64,000 nucleotides of DNA from Eopsaltria australis (GCA_034509425.1 JAVTVJ010001191.1:107501-171500), one strand, 5' to 3'. Positions 36,701-42,736 are shown, counted from the stretch's first letter. Program-made: numbers and translations. Notes: generated from the letters alone by a model not told the origin.

Positions 36701-39700
36701 CCTGCAAGGGGCTCTGAGCTCTCCCTGGAGCTTCTCCTCTCCAGGGGAGCACCCCCAGCTCTCCCAGCCTGTCCCATAATAGTCTTACTGGTGGCGTCTA
36801 CACCTGCAAATGCTTTGATTTATAAGACATAAATCTTTCTATTAATAAGCACAAACAGGCCCTCAGTGAGTTCTATCCATGGCCAGGAAAATGCAGGAAG
36901 AGTAAAGATCACTCTATGGGAACCTCAATTCTCCAGGCACCATTTCCTGCTGGGACACAGCAAATCTTTGCATCCTACATGGCAAAGCATTAACTGCCCA
37001 GCAATCACAAACTCTGATGTGCACCAGTGTCATTGCTCTCATTGAACTCCAATTCACATCAGCAGCTGTAGCTTTTCATTCAACATCTGACCTCCTGTGA
37101 ACTCCTTTACACCAACAGCTCCATTATTGAAATTACCAGCACAAATTTCAGTGCAGAGAGTTCTCTACACCCCCCCAGAATTTCTCCAGTTTTACAGCAT
37201 GCGAAGAAAAAGCAGCTTTTGTCTGGAAAAACCTCCCTGCAAAAATAGGACACATTTTCATTTCCAGCTGCAGAAGTTGGTGCCGGGCTGCTGGATTTTA
37301 CTGTGCTGCTCTGCAATGAGAAGCACCTGAAATGCAGGGAGGGCCTGGCAGCAAACACCCCCTAATTCCACTCGTTTCTGCTCCTAATGAAATTGGGACA
37401 ATGTGGTGTCCTTGCATTTGTTTCATTTGTGGTCTGGCCGGAACCAGCGCAGAGTAAGTGGATTAAACACAGACTGCATATTTATTGTATTTTGTAGGCC
37501 AGGCCTGTGTTTGTATCTAATGCCAGGAGCTGCAGTGGGCTCAGCACCACCCCAGGGCTCAGGTGCTGACAATCCTTCCCCATGGATCTTTCCCCCCTCC
37601 TTTCTCTCAGCTTTTCTGCAGAATGAAAAGCCAGCTTGATTACTTTTGCATTTATGAGGTGTAGAAACTGAACACGGGCAGTTTTCCCATCAAATGTGCT
37701 GTAATTAGCACACAAACCACCTCTCCATGAAACCAAGGATCCCTGTGCAGTTCCCAAATGTGGGCTGGTTTAGCTGGGCATTCCCATGTGGGATTCCCAG
37801 ATGTGGTACAGGCTCAGCCACGAGCAGTGAGCAGCACTCAGGTCTCTGGCCTCAGCCACACCATGGATGCCTGTGCAGGAATTCACAGCTCCCAGAATTA
37901 CCCCACTTTGCCCACCCCTGGACAGAGATTTAGGAAGGCTGGGAGGGAAGCAGATGTCAGCAACATCTGTCCTGACTCTGTCCTGACAGAATAAGGAACT
38001 CCAAATGCATGGAGAACACCTGGCATTGATTATTTCAGTTCTGCTTTCATTCCAGAGGGCCAGGCCACACAGGAGATGCTCTTTGAGGCCCTCATTCCCC
38101 AGGGCTCTAAAGAAAGGCAGATTATTCTGCTTAAGCACAGTTATCTCCCAAGCCACTGCAGGCCCAGCTCAAAGCCCAATTAGAGGCTTCTTAATTGATC
38201 ACCAGCCTGGAGGAGTCTGGAGCTGGTGAAGGGTAGAACAGCACAGAAGCTGTCAGGGCAGACCATAATACTCCACTCCTTTGCTCCCTGAGGTCCCAGA
38301 GACTTCTCTTTCCTTGAATGAGGAGCACAAGGGACACAGGAAGTCTCAGTGCTAAAAACCAGGGAGCTGCTGTTCTGAAAGACTCTGAGTTCTGGGGAAG
38401 CTTTTGTGAGCCCAGCCATGAGGGATTGCTCAGATTTACTCCTTGTGTCCCTGCAGCTGTGAGGGACCCTTTAGGAAACACAGCCCTGGCTTTTCTCACA
38501 TGATTACAGTCAGTATCAATAGAATGATCAAGAATAGGAAAACCCTTCCCAAACAGCACACACAGACATCCAGACAGACCCTTCCTCATGGACTCCCCAT
38601 CCCTGGCAGTGCCCAGGGCCAGGTTGGACACTGGGGCTGGGAGCAGCCTGGGACAGTGGGAGGTGTCCCTGCCATGGCAGGGGTGGCTCTGGATGAGCTT
38701 TGAAGTCCCTCCTAACCCAAACCAGTCTGGGATGTCTCAGATCAGAAAATTAATTCCAGACTTTTACAAGTTGCTCCATCTCAGAATTACAACTTTGCTT
38801 CCTTGAGGACTCCTGTTCCTCCCCTTCTCTCCCAGTAACAACCAAATGCTACCCACAAAAACCCCAACCCAGCTACTCCAGGAGCAAACACTGAGGGAAG
38901 AGCACCCTCCTGCAGCTCCCATCTCTCACAGATTTTGGGCTCATTACTCCAGAACTCCCCCTCTAAAGCACTCAAGGATCATATAAAGAGTTTTACTTAA
39001 ATATTTACTTCTCTTAATTCAGAGATGACTGAAAAAATGAGAGAGACAGAGAGAAAGGAGTGTCCATGAGCTGCTTTATGATTTAGAAAGGCAGCTTGAA
39101 TAAGTTTTAGTCCAGCTTCATTAACAAAAATGTGCAGGTCTTGTCTCTATGACAACTCCAGGGGGAGTGGAATGATTCCCTTCCTCTCAAGAGCCTGGAA
39201 AACTGAATAATTCAGAGAGGAAGAGATCCTTAGTCGGACTATTTACAACTGTTTGGTTTTGTTAACACCTATTTAAAGCCAATGCCTATGGAGGATTTTT
39301 GGAGAAAGGACGTCTTGTTTAAGACAAAACTTCTTTCCTTGTTCAATTCAGAGGCAAGAGAAGTTCCAAAGGGACATTTGAACACTCACTGAGCCTTCAG
39401 CAAACAAGACAACCAGACCAGCTTTGATATCTGTAAGATGAAGATAATTAGAAAAGAAAATAAGCTCTTCATTTAAAAGTCATGTAGATCTGGGTGTGCA
39501 GATTTCCAAAGCAATAAAATAATTCTCCTCTTTCTCCAATCACAGCAAAATTCTGCCTCTAACAGTCCTTACTGCACCAGAAGGTTTTTGTAATGGCAAT
39601 AAACTCCCTCTCAAATAGTTCACAGAGGAAAAGGAAACAGATTTCTCCAAAGCTGTCCATCCCTCTGCTGCTTTTACCCAACCTAGAATGAAAAACAGTT

Positions 39701-42700
39701 TTAATTCTCTCTGTCTAGCACCAAAATCTGTGTTGGTAGGGGTATTATTAATGCAAACCATGAATAATCATAGAGTCACAGAATCATGGAATGGATTGGG
39801 CTGGGAGGGGCCTCAAAGCCCACCCAGTGCCACCCCTGCCATGGCAGGGACACCTCCCACTGTCCCAGGCTGCTCCCAGCCCCAGTGTCCAGCCTGGACA
39901 TCCTTGGGCACTGCCAGGGATCCAGGGGCAGCCACAGCAAATCTGGGCACCCTGTGCCAGGGCCTGCCCACCCTGCCAGGGAACAATTCCTGCCCACAAT
40001 CCCATCCATGCCTGCCCTCTGCCACTGGGAAGCCATTCCCTGGCTCCTAGCACTCCACACACAGGTCCAGGTCTGGCAGGGTCAAAGAATTTGTAGCAGA
40101 AACACCTTCACTCCTGCAGGAAAAGCTGGCAGTGTAGGAATGTCTGTGCTGTGCAATGGGCAGCAGATCTGGATCTGGCTGAACTCACCAGGGAGTGACA
40201 AAAATATCCAGGTTCAACAGAATATTGAAATTTGACTCCAACAGAAAAGTCTATGTCAATCTTCATTTTTATAACAAATGTTCCACATCTTGCCTAGGCT
40301 CTCCCACTAGCAGATTTTTAATACTAATTACTGTGCTTAGCCATTGTATGAGTCCAGTTTTAACAGAGCAGAAAGCATTCAGCAATTTGAAACGAGGGTT
40401 TGAAACTGCCAGCTTCCAAAATGCCATTTGCTGGGACAGCCCAGGGGCCACCTGGGGACACCTGGGCACCCCTGGGCTCATGTCCAGCCACTGTCACCAA
40501 CACCTCAGGGTCCTTCCCAGCTTCCCAGCCCCTCTGCCCCAAGACTGGGGTGTCCATGGGCTTGTGGTGACCCCAGGGCAGGATCCAGCACTTGTCCCTG
40601 CTGACCCTCAGTCCCACCCCACAGCCCTGCCCCAGTGAGCCCCACAAACAGCCCTGTGCCCACCCCACACTCACCATATCTGTGCTAGCACTGGCTGAGG
40701 TAACCCAGATTGGAAAAAAAAGTTCCTGGCTTGATCACCTGTAAAATAAACAGGATATGGCATCAGCTCAAGCCCCAGACAGCTGGCAGAGGGAATGGGG
40801 ATCAGGGGGCAAAAGAAGCCCAATCTATTCCATGAGTGATGATCATTTACAAAGCACTAGGAAAATTCAATGTACCAAAAGTGAGTAACAAAGAGGAGGC
40901 TTCCTATTGCCTTTGAGACTACAGTTTGATGAAAATTCAGTAGGATCAGAGCAATTCCTTGGTTTGGAGCTTTCCTTCCCACTGCTTTAATTAGTTTTGC
41001 ATTTAGGTCTTTGGAAGAGGTCACCCATGCTGATGTCAGTGCTGTACAAATTGCATTTCTAAACCTGATTTCAGTTAAATGGACACACCTTTATTTAATC
41101 AGCCCTTTTATTCATCACAATATTAGTGTGGTGGGCTGACCCCAGGCACAGACAAAGAACTCATCACTCCCCTCCCTTCCACAGCAGGATGGGGAAGAGA
41201 AAATATCAGAAAAGGACAGAAAAATTTGGGCCGAAGTGGCAAGATGTTGGAACAATGGGATATAAAATAAGAAATACCTCTTCAAATTTTCCAGTTCTTA
41301 TGCCCATATGTCTCCCAGGCAGCTCTGTACACATTTAGATTTAACTAAACTAGATAAGATTTAACTAAACCAAATGAGAAGTGGAAACTGTTTGTTTACC
41401 AGTGATAAATCCAGCAGTTGGTTTCAGACTATGGAACTGTTGATCATGTTTGGCTCTCTCCTCCACAGTAATAGCCCAGATATCCAGGTTGCCTGGTTCG
41501 AAAGAAATGGAGAAATGGCACTAAGAAACATTATCTAAAAAACACCCTCTTTCATTTCTGTGTAATTATCTCATATCACTCTGGGCATCTGCAAACAACC
41601 CAAGGGTGGGAGGTCATTTTTCCCCCAGAGCACACACAGCTGAAATTCCAGTTCCTTTACCTGCAAAGGCACCTCTTCCTCCCCAAAATCCCATCTGACC
41701 CTGCCCAGAGAAAGGCCCTCAACAGATGCAACCTTCAAGTGCAACCAGAGCAGTTTCTGTGTCCCAGCACTGCCATTTATCTTTGCAATCCTTCTGCAGA
41801 TCAGCTGCAAAACTCAACTCCCAAATGGATGCCCAGGATCTGAAGGGACCTACAAGGAAGAGGGACAGGACAAGCAGGGATGGGTTCAGACTCAGAGAGG
41901 GGAAATTTGGGTGAGTGATACAGAAGGAATTGTTCCCTGGCAGGGTGGGCAGGCCCTGGCACAGGGTGCCCAGATTTGCTGTGGCTGCCCCTGGATCCCT
42001 GGCAGTGCCCAAGGATGTCCAGGCTGGACACTGGGGCTGGGAGCAGCCTGGGACAGTGGGAGGTGTCCCTGCCCATGGCAGGGGTGGCACTGGGTGGGCT
42101 TTGGGGTCCATCCAGCCCAGCCCAGTCTGGGATTCTGTGATTTCACGTGAATAGCAAAAATCCTGTCCCTACTGCACTGCCAGGGCCCACCCTGGATTTT
42201 TCACTGCATTTCCACATGCTGCAACTCCACCTGTTGAACATGAAAAGCCAAAAATTGTGTTGCTTTGTTCTAACCTAAACGTGGGTGCTGGGACAAGAAG
42301 GGAAAAACTGGAAGTGACAACACCCAAAGGCATCTGCTGGACCTTTTAGCAATTAAAAAGTCTAGAAACCCTGAAAGGAAAAAGCATCTGCACTTGTGCA
42401 GCACAAGTGGAGCAGAATGAGGGGGTGCCCCAGTGCCTGAGTGGCCTGGCTGTGCCCTGCAGGGACAGAGTGGGGCTGGGAGGGATCGATGCAGCACACA
42501 GGGCTCTGTGCTGCTGGCTGGGAGGTGTCTGCAAAGCCATCACCACTCAGAGAAGCTCAGCTCAGAGAGATGCACGCTGCACAAACACTTCCCTAGAGAA
42601 GACTCTTGGAAAGGAACACATTGATGCCAAGTTTTTGCATGTAGGAACAGCTCAGAACACACCAGAAGCCACTTACCCCCAAAAGGTGTTGGAAACTGAG

Positions 42701-42704
42701 CCAT
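632..42704 (-). CDS. ITSN1: Intersectin-1, N-terminal part (split gene, exons 2-22)
   Basis: Multidomain endocytic scaffold that links clathrin-coat and dynamin-binding proteins to actin and Ras/Rho signalling at the plasma membrane and synapse (family knowledge). The coding join, in transcript order, runs 42704-42677, 41492-41400, 40738-40675, 34699-34539, 33068-32892, 32330-32237, 30162-30062, 29374-29311, 27219-27082, 26243-26128, 24342-24080, 22734-22585, 22399-22259, 17326-17239, 17088-16949, 9660-9536, 8566-8340, 7347-7226, optional 5925-5911, 2453-2209, 791-632. All junctions are GT-AG and the phase is unbroken, giving 899 codons without the microexon. Domains: EH1 about residues 15-110, EH2 about 215-310, coiled coil about 330-700, SH3A about 735-800. 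ITSN1 is preferred over ITSN2 because the coiled coil and SH3A match remembered ITSN1 almost residue for residue. The gene is cut by the window edge, so SH3B-E and the C-terminus are absent. No frameshift or internal stop was found. Confidence 0.96.
1200..1374 (-). mobile_element. CR1 fragment (group A)
   Basis: From GAATGGTTTGGGTTGGGAGG to CCCTGTGCCAGGGCC. Only the 3' end of the element. Confidence 0.9.
1632..1968 (+). mobile_element. CR1 fragment (group A)
   Basis: Begins near the CTCCAAGAGAGCTGGAGAGG motif and ends with the CR1 terminal GTCTGGGATTCTGTGATTCC. Intact 3' end, 240 bases from exon 21. Confidence 0.92.
2209..2453 (-). CDS. ITSN1: ITSN1 exon 21 (second half of SH3A and linker)
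   Basis: 245 bases, residues about 765-845. [20 protein letters not shown] then [11 protein letters not shown] completes SH3A: the WLGGEL Trp and the ANY Pro/Tyr pocket are present. An Ala/Pro/Ser-rich linker follows and ends NNWADFSST. The donor GTAGGT starts at 2208, and an in-frame TAG would follow if it were not spliced. Inverted CR1 copies lie close on both sides. Confidence 0.95.
2605..3180 (-). mobile_element. CR1 fragment (group A)
   Basis: Intact 3' end (ATCACAGAACCATGGAATGG) extending past TCTCACCTGAGGGGGCTC. One of the longest copies here. Confidence 0.92.
4648..4772. repeat. Degenerate short repeat cluster
   Basis: Repeated variants of TTCCAGCCCAGGA at irregular 13-25 base spacing. 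Probably an older, decayed simple repeat next to the minisatellite. Confidence 0.6.
4955..5698. repeat. 24-base minisatellite, 31 copies
   Basis: Head-to-tail units of consensus ACTGCTGCTTCCCAAGGAAA followed by GGCA. The span of 744 bases is exactly 31 units, confirmed by counting the repeated octapeptide when translated. Units differ only at a few sites (GGCAAC/GGAAAC, ACTGCT/ACTCCT/ACCCCT). Because 24 is a multiple of 3, several frames on both strands stay open; these are not genes. Each unit has a small TTCC-CAA-GGAA hairpin. It starts 213 bases downstream (transcript sense) of the microexon. Confidence 0.98.
5911..5925 (-). CDS. ITSN1: ITSN1 exon 20, neuronal 15-base microexon in SH3A
   Basis: Five in-frame codons, GTG AAA AGG GAG TGG (VKREW), between a GAG acceptor (AG at 5927-5926) and a perfect GTAAGT donor (5910-5905). 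It lies between exons 19 and 21 in phase 0. Mammalian ITSN1 has a brain-specific 15-base exon 20 at this point encoding VKGEW (established knowledge), which changes the SH3A loop and partner choice. The base at -3 of the acceptor is G, which is weak. Five TGC motifs lie in the 40 bases upstream, the arrangement bound by the neuronal splicing factor SRRM4. Inclusion in neurons is inferred. Confidence 0.85.
5926..5968 (-). promoter_or_regulatory. Putative SRRM4-type splicing enhancer before the microexon
   Basis: In transcript sense this reads GTAACCGTGCCTTGCTTTGC then ATCCCTGCTTGCCCTGGAG, with five TGC motifs in about 30 bases directly before the weak acceptor. UGC clusters upstream of short exons are the known binding context of the neuronal factor SRRM4/nSR100. 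The binding itself is inferred. Confidence 0.6.
6125..6505. repeat. Degenerate ~72-base tandem repeat, about 5 copies
   Basis: The core CTTAGAATCACATATTTTGG followed by GAAAAATGTTATTTCCCTGC recurs with the TAGAATC-like landmark at 6171, 6243, 6314, about 6385 and 6457, a period of 71-72 bases. Copies are about 75-85% alike by eye. AT-rich, in the intron just upstream of the microexon. Confidence 0.85.
7226..7347 (-). CDS. ITSN1: ITSN1 exon 19 (first half of SH3A)
   Basis: 122 bases, residues about 724-764: [20 protein letters not shown] then [26 protein letters not shown] is the SH3 ALYDY motif, and the acidic RT loop follows. The exon ends in phase 0 after GDIVM, exactly where the neuronal microexon inserts. 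Donor GTAAGC. Confidence 0.96.
7348..8339 (-). other. ITSN1 intron 18
   Basis: 1.0 kb. One CR1 fragment (7568-7728). Nothing recognised in 7729-8339. Confidence 0.9.
7568..7728 (-). mobile_element. CR1 fragment (group A)
   Basis: ACACAGAATGGGTTGGAAGG to the CACTGCCAGG region, then truncated. Confidence 0.9.
8340..8566 (-). CDS. ITSN1: ITSN1 exon 18 (end of coiled coil)
   Basis: 227 bases, residues about 648-723. Starts [20 protein letters not shown] and continues with Lys/Glu-rich helix ([20 protein letters not shown]) and [19 protein letters not shown] before SH3A. It is the least conserved coding exon here relative to remembered mammalian sequence. It holds an uninterrupted run of nine A bases (transcript sense, 8493-8501) that encodes QKK-I. 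Acceptor AG at 8568-8567, donor GTAGGG. Confidence 0.92.
8713..8782 (-). mobile_element. CR1 3'-end scrap
   Basis: 70 bases: AATCACAGACTCGTGGAATG then GGTTGGAAGGGACTTTAAAA. Retains the less GC-rich older CR1 sequence. Confidence 0.8.
9218..9424 (-). mobile_element. CR1 fragment (group B)
   Basis: Second subfamily, marked by ATCCCTGAGGCTGGCAAAGC and CTCCCTGGGCAGCCCCTGCC. Called 'group B' below. Confidence 0.9.
9536..9660 (-). CDS. ITSN1: ITSN1 exon 17 (coiled coil)
   Basis: 125 bases, residues about 607-647: [20 protein letters not shown] then [20 protein letters not shown], ending QR. One Glu seems to be missing from the EKQKEEAQ stretch I remember in mammals. Donor GTAACA. Confidence 0.94.
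10960..11108 (-). mobile_element. CR1 fragment (group A)
   Basis: CTGGGTTGGGAGGGATTTTA to ATCCGGGGGCAGC. Diverged, with a shortened middle. Confidence 0.85.
13022..13237 (+). mobile_element. CR1 fragment (group A)
   Basis: GGGCAGGAATTGTTCCCTGT to GGTCCCTCCCATCCAGACCA. Carries the GGATGTCC insertion variant. Confidence 0.9.
14458..14650 (+). mobile_element. CR1 fragment (group C)
   Basis: Third subfamily, marked by CCCAGAGGGTGC then GCACTGCCCAGGCTCCCCAG and GCTGCCAGAGCTCCAGGAGC. Called 'group C' below. Confidence 0.88.
14878..15312 (+). mobile_element. CR1 fragment (group B)
   Basis: GCTGGGGCTGGGGCAGGTCC to the 3' end GACAATTCTGGGGTTCTGTG. The last 110 bases differ from other group B copies (GTGACCCAGAGGAGTCTGTG), suggesting a mosaic. 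Confidence 0.88.
16949..17088 (-). CDS. ITSN1: ITSN1 exon 16 (coiled coil)
   Basis: 140 bases, residues about 560-606: [20 protein letters not shown] then [20 protein letters not shown], ending FNNQLK. The acceptor AG is at 17090-17089 and the donor GTAACC at 16948-16947. A 7.3 kb intron follows. Confidence 0.95.
17239..17326 (-). CDS. ITSN1: ITSN1 exon 15 (coiled coil)
   Basis: 88 bases, residues about 531-559: [20 protein letters not shown] then KQVQQNSLH plus one base. The Arg that follows is completed by exon 16. The donor is GTGAGT, and the next intron is just 150 bases. Confidence 0.95.
17702..18630 (-). mobile_element. CR1 fragment (group B), split by an LTR
   Basis: Two pieces, 17702-17774 and 18402-18630, are contiguous in intact group B copies. 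The solo LTR interrupts them at TTGTCCCC. Confidence 0.9.
17775..18401. mobile_element. Solo retroviral LTR inserted in a CR1 copy
   Basis: 627 bases starting TGTTGGGGAA and ending CTCCACA (canonical TG...CA). It is flanked on both sides by GTCCCC (17769-17774 and 18402-18407), a 6-base target duplication as made by ERVK/alpharetrovirus-type integrases. Removing it rejoins a continuous CR1 sequence. A long pyrimidine-rich stretch (CTCTT-type) occupies 18160-18265. No internal coding region remains. Orientation is uncertain; plus is slightly favoured. Confidence 0.88.
19243..19387 (+). mobile_element. CR1 fragment (group A)
   Basis: Starts at CCATTCCCTGCAGTGCCCAA and ends at TTATTCTATGATTCC, a well-kept CR1 terminal octamer. 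Confidence 0.9.
19815..20252 (+). mobile_element. CR1 fragment (group C)
   Basis: Longest group C copy. Includes the inner part AAGCTGTTGGAAGGTGTCCA and ends GTCCCTCCCAGCTCAGGATA. Confidence 0.88.
20318..20385 (+). mobile_element. CR1 3'-end scrap
   Basis: GATGAGCTTTAAGGTCCCTT then CCCAACCCAAGCACTCTGTG. It lies 65 bases after the previous copy. Confidence 0.75.
22259..22399 (-). CDS. ITSN1: ITSN1 exon 14 (coiled coil)
   Basis: 141 bases, phase 0 at both ends, residues about 484-530: [20 protein letters not shown] then [20 protein letters not shown], ending HLQQQLQ. Separated from exon 13 by an intron of only 185 bases. Donor GTGAGA. Confidence 0.95.
22585..22734 (-). CDS. ITSN1: ITSN1 exon 13 (coiled coil)
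   Basis: 150 bases, phase 0 at both ends, residues about 434-483: [20 protein letters not shown] then [20 protein letters not shown], ending ELEAL. Charged amphipathic helix. Donor GTGAGT. Being in phase, it could be skipped without a frameshift. Confidence 0.96.
23120..23240 (+). mobile_element. CR1 3'-end fragment
   Basis: CCCTGCCCATGGCAGGGGGC to GGTCCCTTCCAACCCAAACC and ATTCTGGGATTCTATGA. Confidence 0.88.
23308..23340. repeat. AAT/TAA microsatellite
   Basis: Run of ATA ATA ATA with one ATAGTA interruption. Confidence 0.9.
23692..24010 (+). mobile_element. Candidate solo LTR
   Basis: Starts TGTCAAGGGT and ends AACCCTGACA, an imperfect terminal inverted repeat. An AATAAA near 23876 is followed by a T-rich stretch with TATATA, as in LTR R/U5. 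No convincing target duplication (GCCAG versus GCAAC), so boundaries are tentative. Ends 70 bases from the exon 12 donor. Confidence 0.45.
24080..24342 (-). CDS. ITSN1: ITSN1 exon 12 (core of coiled coil)
   Basis: 263 bases, the largest coding exon here, residues about 346-433. It starts [20 protein letters not shown] and continues with dense Glu/Arg/Gln/Lys/Leu heptads ([20 protein letters not shown] and [20 protein letters not shown]). It is much richer in GC and CpG than the flanking introns. The acceptor CCCAAAG has a poor pyrimidine tract. Two LTR-like sequences lie on either side. Confidence 0.96.
24546..24852 (+). mobile_element. Candidate solo LTR
   Basis: TGTAG at the left and CTACA at the right form a 5-base terminal inverted repeat. 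AATAAA at 24786-24791 is followed by AGAGCTCTC and a CT-rich stretch. No target duplication seen. Lies about 200 bases upstream of exon 12. Confidence 0.4.
24650..24748. repeat. GCAGTAGCCA short degenerate tandem
   Basis: GCAGTAGCCA or close variants occur at least six times. It sits inside a candidate LTR, where such short internal repeats are common. Confidence 0.7.
26128..26243 (-). CDS. ITSN1: ITSN1 exon 11 (link to coiled coil)
   Basis: 116 bases, residues about 307-345: [20 protein letters not shown] then [19 protein letters not shown] Ser-rich hinge is followed by the acidic, Gln-rich start of the helical region. Donor GTGAGC. Confidence 0.95.
26244..27081 (-). other. ITSN1 intron 10
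   Basis: 0.8 kb. No repeat or other feature recognised. Confidence 0.88.
27082..27219 (-). CDS. ITSN1: ITSN1 exon 10 (EH2 calcium loop)
   Basis: 138 bases, residues about 261-306. Contains [20 protein letters not shown], a canonical EF-hand loop (D-D-D-G-E), followed by [20 protein letters not shown] and IPPSFR. The acceptor AG is at 27221-27220 and the donor GTACCT at 27081-27080. Confidence 0.97.
27220..29310 (-). other. ITSN1 intron 9
   Basis: 2.1 kb. One CR1 copy (27785-28030). Nothing recognised in 27220-27784 or 28031-29310. Confidence 0.9.
27785..28030 (+). mobile_element. CR1 fragment (group C)
   Basis: AGCAGGGCAAGGTTCTTCCC to GTCCCTCCCAGCTCAGGATT. Confidence 0.88.
29311..29374 (-). 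CDS. ITSN1: ITSN1 exon 9 (EH2)
   Basis: 64 bases encoding [20 protein letters not shown] then IW, residues about 240-260. It has the same length and the same phases (1 in, 2 out) as exon 4. Thr replaces the Ser I remember before IW in mammals. The donor GTAAAA is moderate. Confidence 0.95.
29375..30061 (-). other. ITSN1 intron 8
   Basis: 0.7 kb. One CR1 fragment (29477-29655). Nothing recognised in 29656-30061. Confidence 0.9.
29477..29655 (-). mobile_element. CR1 fragment (group A)
   Basis: ACAGAATCCCAGACTGGGTT to AGCAAATCTGGGCAACC. Confidence 0.9.
30062..30162 (-). CDS. ITSN1: ITSN1 exon 8 (start of EH2)
   Basis: 101 bases, residues about 206-239: [20 protein letters not shown] then [14 protein letters not shown]. 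Opens the second EH domain. The acceptor AG is at 30164-30163 and the donor GTACTG at 30061-30060. An inverted CR1 pair starts only about 65 bases upstream in the transcript. Confidence 0.95.
30228..30412 (-). mobile_element. CR1 fragment (group A)
   Basis: AATCACAGAGTCACAAATCA to GGGCCTGCCCACCCTCACAA. It carries GGGGCACAAACAGCAAATCT instead of GCAGCCACAGC, a variant shared with its inverted neighbour. Confidence 0.88.
30475..30678 (+). mobile_element. CR1 fragment (group A)
   Basis: Contains AGATTTGCTGTTTGTGCCCC and ends at CCATTCCATGATTCCATGAT. Inverted relative to 30228-30412. Confidence 0.88.
32237..32330 (-). CDS. ITSN1: ITSN1 exon 7 (linker)
   Basis: 94 bases, residues about 175-205, encoding [20 protein letters not shown] and then [10 protein letters not shown]. 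Two SxSF/QSF serine clusters are typical of the phosphorylated linker in this protein. The donor is GTGGGG, weaker than the other donors here. Confidence 0.94.
32331..32891 (-). other. ITSN1 intron 6
   Basis: 0.56 kb. No repeat or other feature recognised. Confidence 0.88.
32892..33068 (-). CDS. ITSN1: ITSN1 exon 6 (linker between EH1 and EH2)
   Basis: 177 bases, residues about 116-174. Low-complexity Pro/Val/Ala/Ser-rich linker with the stretches [20 protein letters not shown] and [19 protein letters not shown]. The acceptor AG is at 33070-33069 and the donor GTACGC at 32891-32890. No folded domain is visible. Confidence 0.93.
33069..34538 (-). other. ITSN1 intron 5
   Basis: 1.5 kb. One CR1 copy (33732-33955). 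Nothing recognised in 33069-33731 or 33956-34538. Confidence 0.9.
33732..33955 (+). mobile_element. CR1 fragment (group A)
   Basis: ATTGGGCAGGAATTGTTCCC to AACCACTCAGTGACTCC. Confidence 0.9.
34539..34699 (-). CDS. ITSN1: ITSN1 exon 5 (EH1 calcium loop)
   Basis: 161 bases, residues about 62-115. Contains [20 protein letters not shown], the EF-hand-like loop of EH1 (D-N-D-G with a closing Glu), followed by [21 protein letters not shown] CpG- and Pro-rich tail ([12 protein letters not shown]) leads into the linker. Donor GTAAGA starts at 34538. A CR1 copy begins about 100 bases upstream of the acceptor. Confidence 0.95.
34795..35205 (+). mobile_element. CR1 fragment (group B)
   Basis: GAGAGGCTGAGGGAGCTGGG to CAGGGCTTTGCCAGCCTCAG. 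It ends just after AGGGATTCTG, the CR1 3' end. Confidence 0.9.
36362..36778 (-). mobile_element. CR1 fragment (group A)
   Basis: Intact 3' end (GAATCCCAGAATCCCAGACT) extending to CAGCTCTCCCAGCCTGTCCC. Confidence 0.92.
38588..38735 (+). mobile_element. CR1 fragment (group A)
   Basis: GACTCCCCATCCCTGGCAGT to AACCCAAACCAGTCTGGGAT. Same 5' breakpoint region as the copy at 19243. Confidence 0.88.
39768..40062 (-). mobile_element. CR1 fragment (group A)
   Basis: Intact 3' end with ATAGAGTCACAGAATCATGG; extends to CATTCCCTGGCTCCTAGCAC. Confidence 0.92.
40675..40738 (-). CDS. ITSN1: ITSN1 exon 4 (EH1)
   Basis: 64 bases encoding [20 protein letters not shown] then IW, residues about 41-62. This is the second EH1 helix pair, and the closing Trp codon is split over the junction. 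Donor GTGAGT. Size and phase equal those of exon 9 in EH2. Confidence 0.95.
40739..41399 (-). other. ITSN1 intron 3
   Basis: 0.66 kb. An ERVL-like LTR fragment (41126-41245). Nothing recognised in 40739-41125. Confidence 0.88.
41126..41245 (+). mobile_element. ERVL-type LTR fragment
   Basis: GTGGTGGGCTGACCCCAGGC, then TCATCACTCCCCTCC and GCAGGATGGGGAAGAGAAAA, resembles the first part of a widespread avian ERVL LTR that I recognise from memory. The rest of the LTR is missing. Confidence 0.5.
41400..41492 (-). CDS. ITSN1: ITSN1 exon 3 (start of EH1)
   Basis: 93 bases, phase 1 in and phase 1 out. Encodes about residues 10-40, including [19 protein letters not shown] and ending GFIT-G. This is the first helix of the first EH domain (the domain binds Asn-Pro-Phe motifs in endocytic partners). 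The acceptor AG is at 41494-41493 and the donor GTAAAC starts at 41399. Confidence 0.95.
41493..42676 (-). other. ITSN1 intron 2
   Basis: 1.2 kb. One CR1 copy (41850-42146). Nothing recognised in 41493-41849 or 42147-42676. Confidence 0.9.
41850..42146 (+). mobile_element. CR1 fragment (group A)
   Basis: From GACCTACAAGGAAGAGGGAC to AGTCTGGGATTCTGTGATTT. Inverted relative to 39768-40062, with exons 3 and 4 between them. Confidence 0.9.
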
Positions 42705-42736
42705 GGTTCTGTCACTTTTAGCTTGTTAATAGATGC
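42677..42736 (-). CDS. ITSN1: ITSN1 exon 2 (start codon exon)
   Basis: The start codon is at 42704-42702 and encodes MAQFPTPFG plus one base. The context ACCATGG is a strong Kozak match. An in-frame TAA lies 21 bases upstream inside the same exon, so this ATG is the true N-terminus. The first 32 transcribed bases (42736-42705) are 5' UTR. The acceptor AG is at 42738-42737 after a long T-rich tract, and the donor GTAAGT starts at 42676. The presence of an acceptor shows that at least one non-coding exon lies upstream. Confidence 0.95.

Larger units (their letters stand above)
34700..40674 (-). other. ITSN1 intron 4
   Basis: 6.0 kb. CR1 copies at 34795-35205, 36362-36778, 38588-38735 and 39768-40062, and an 11-base C run near 36096-36106. 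Nothing recognised in 35206-36361, 36779-38587, 38736-39767 or 40063-40674. Confidence 0.9.
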
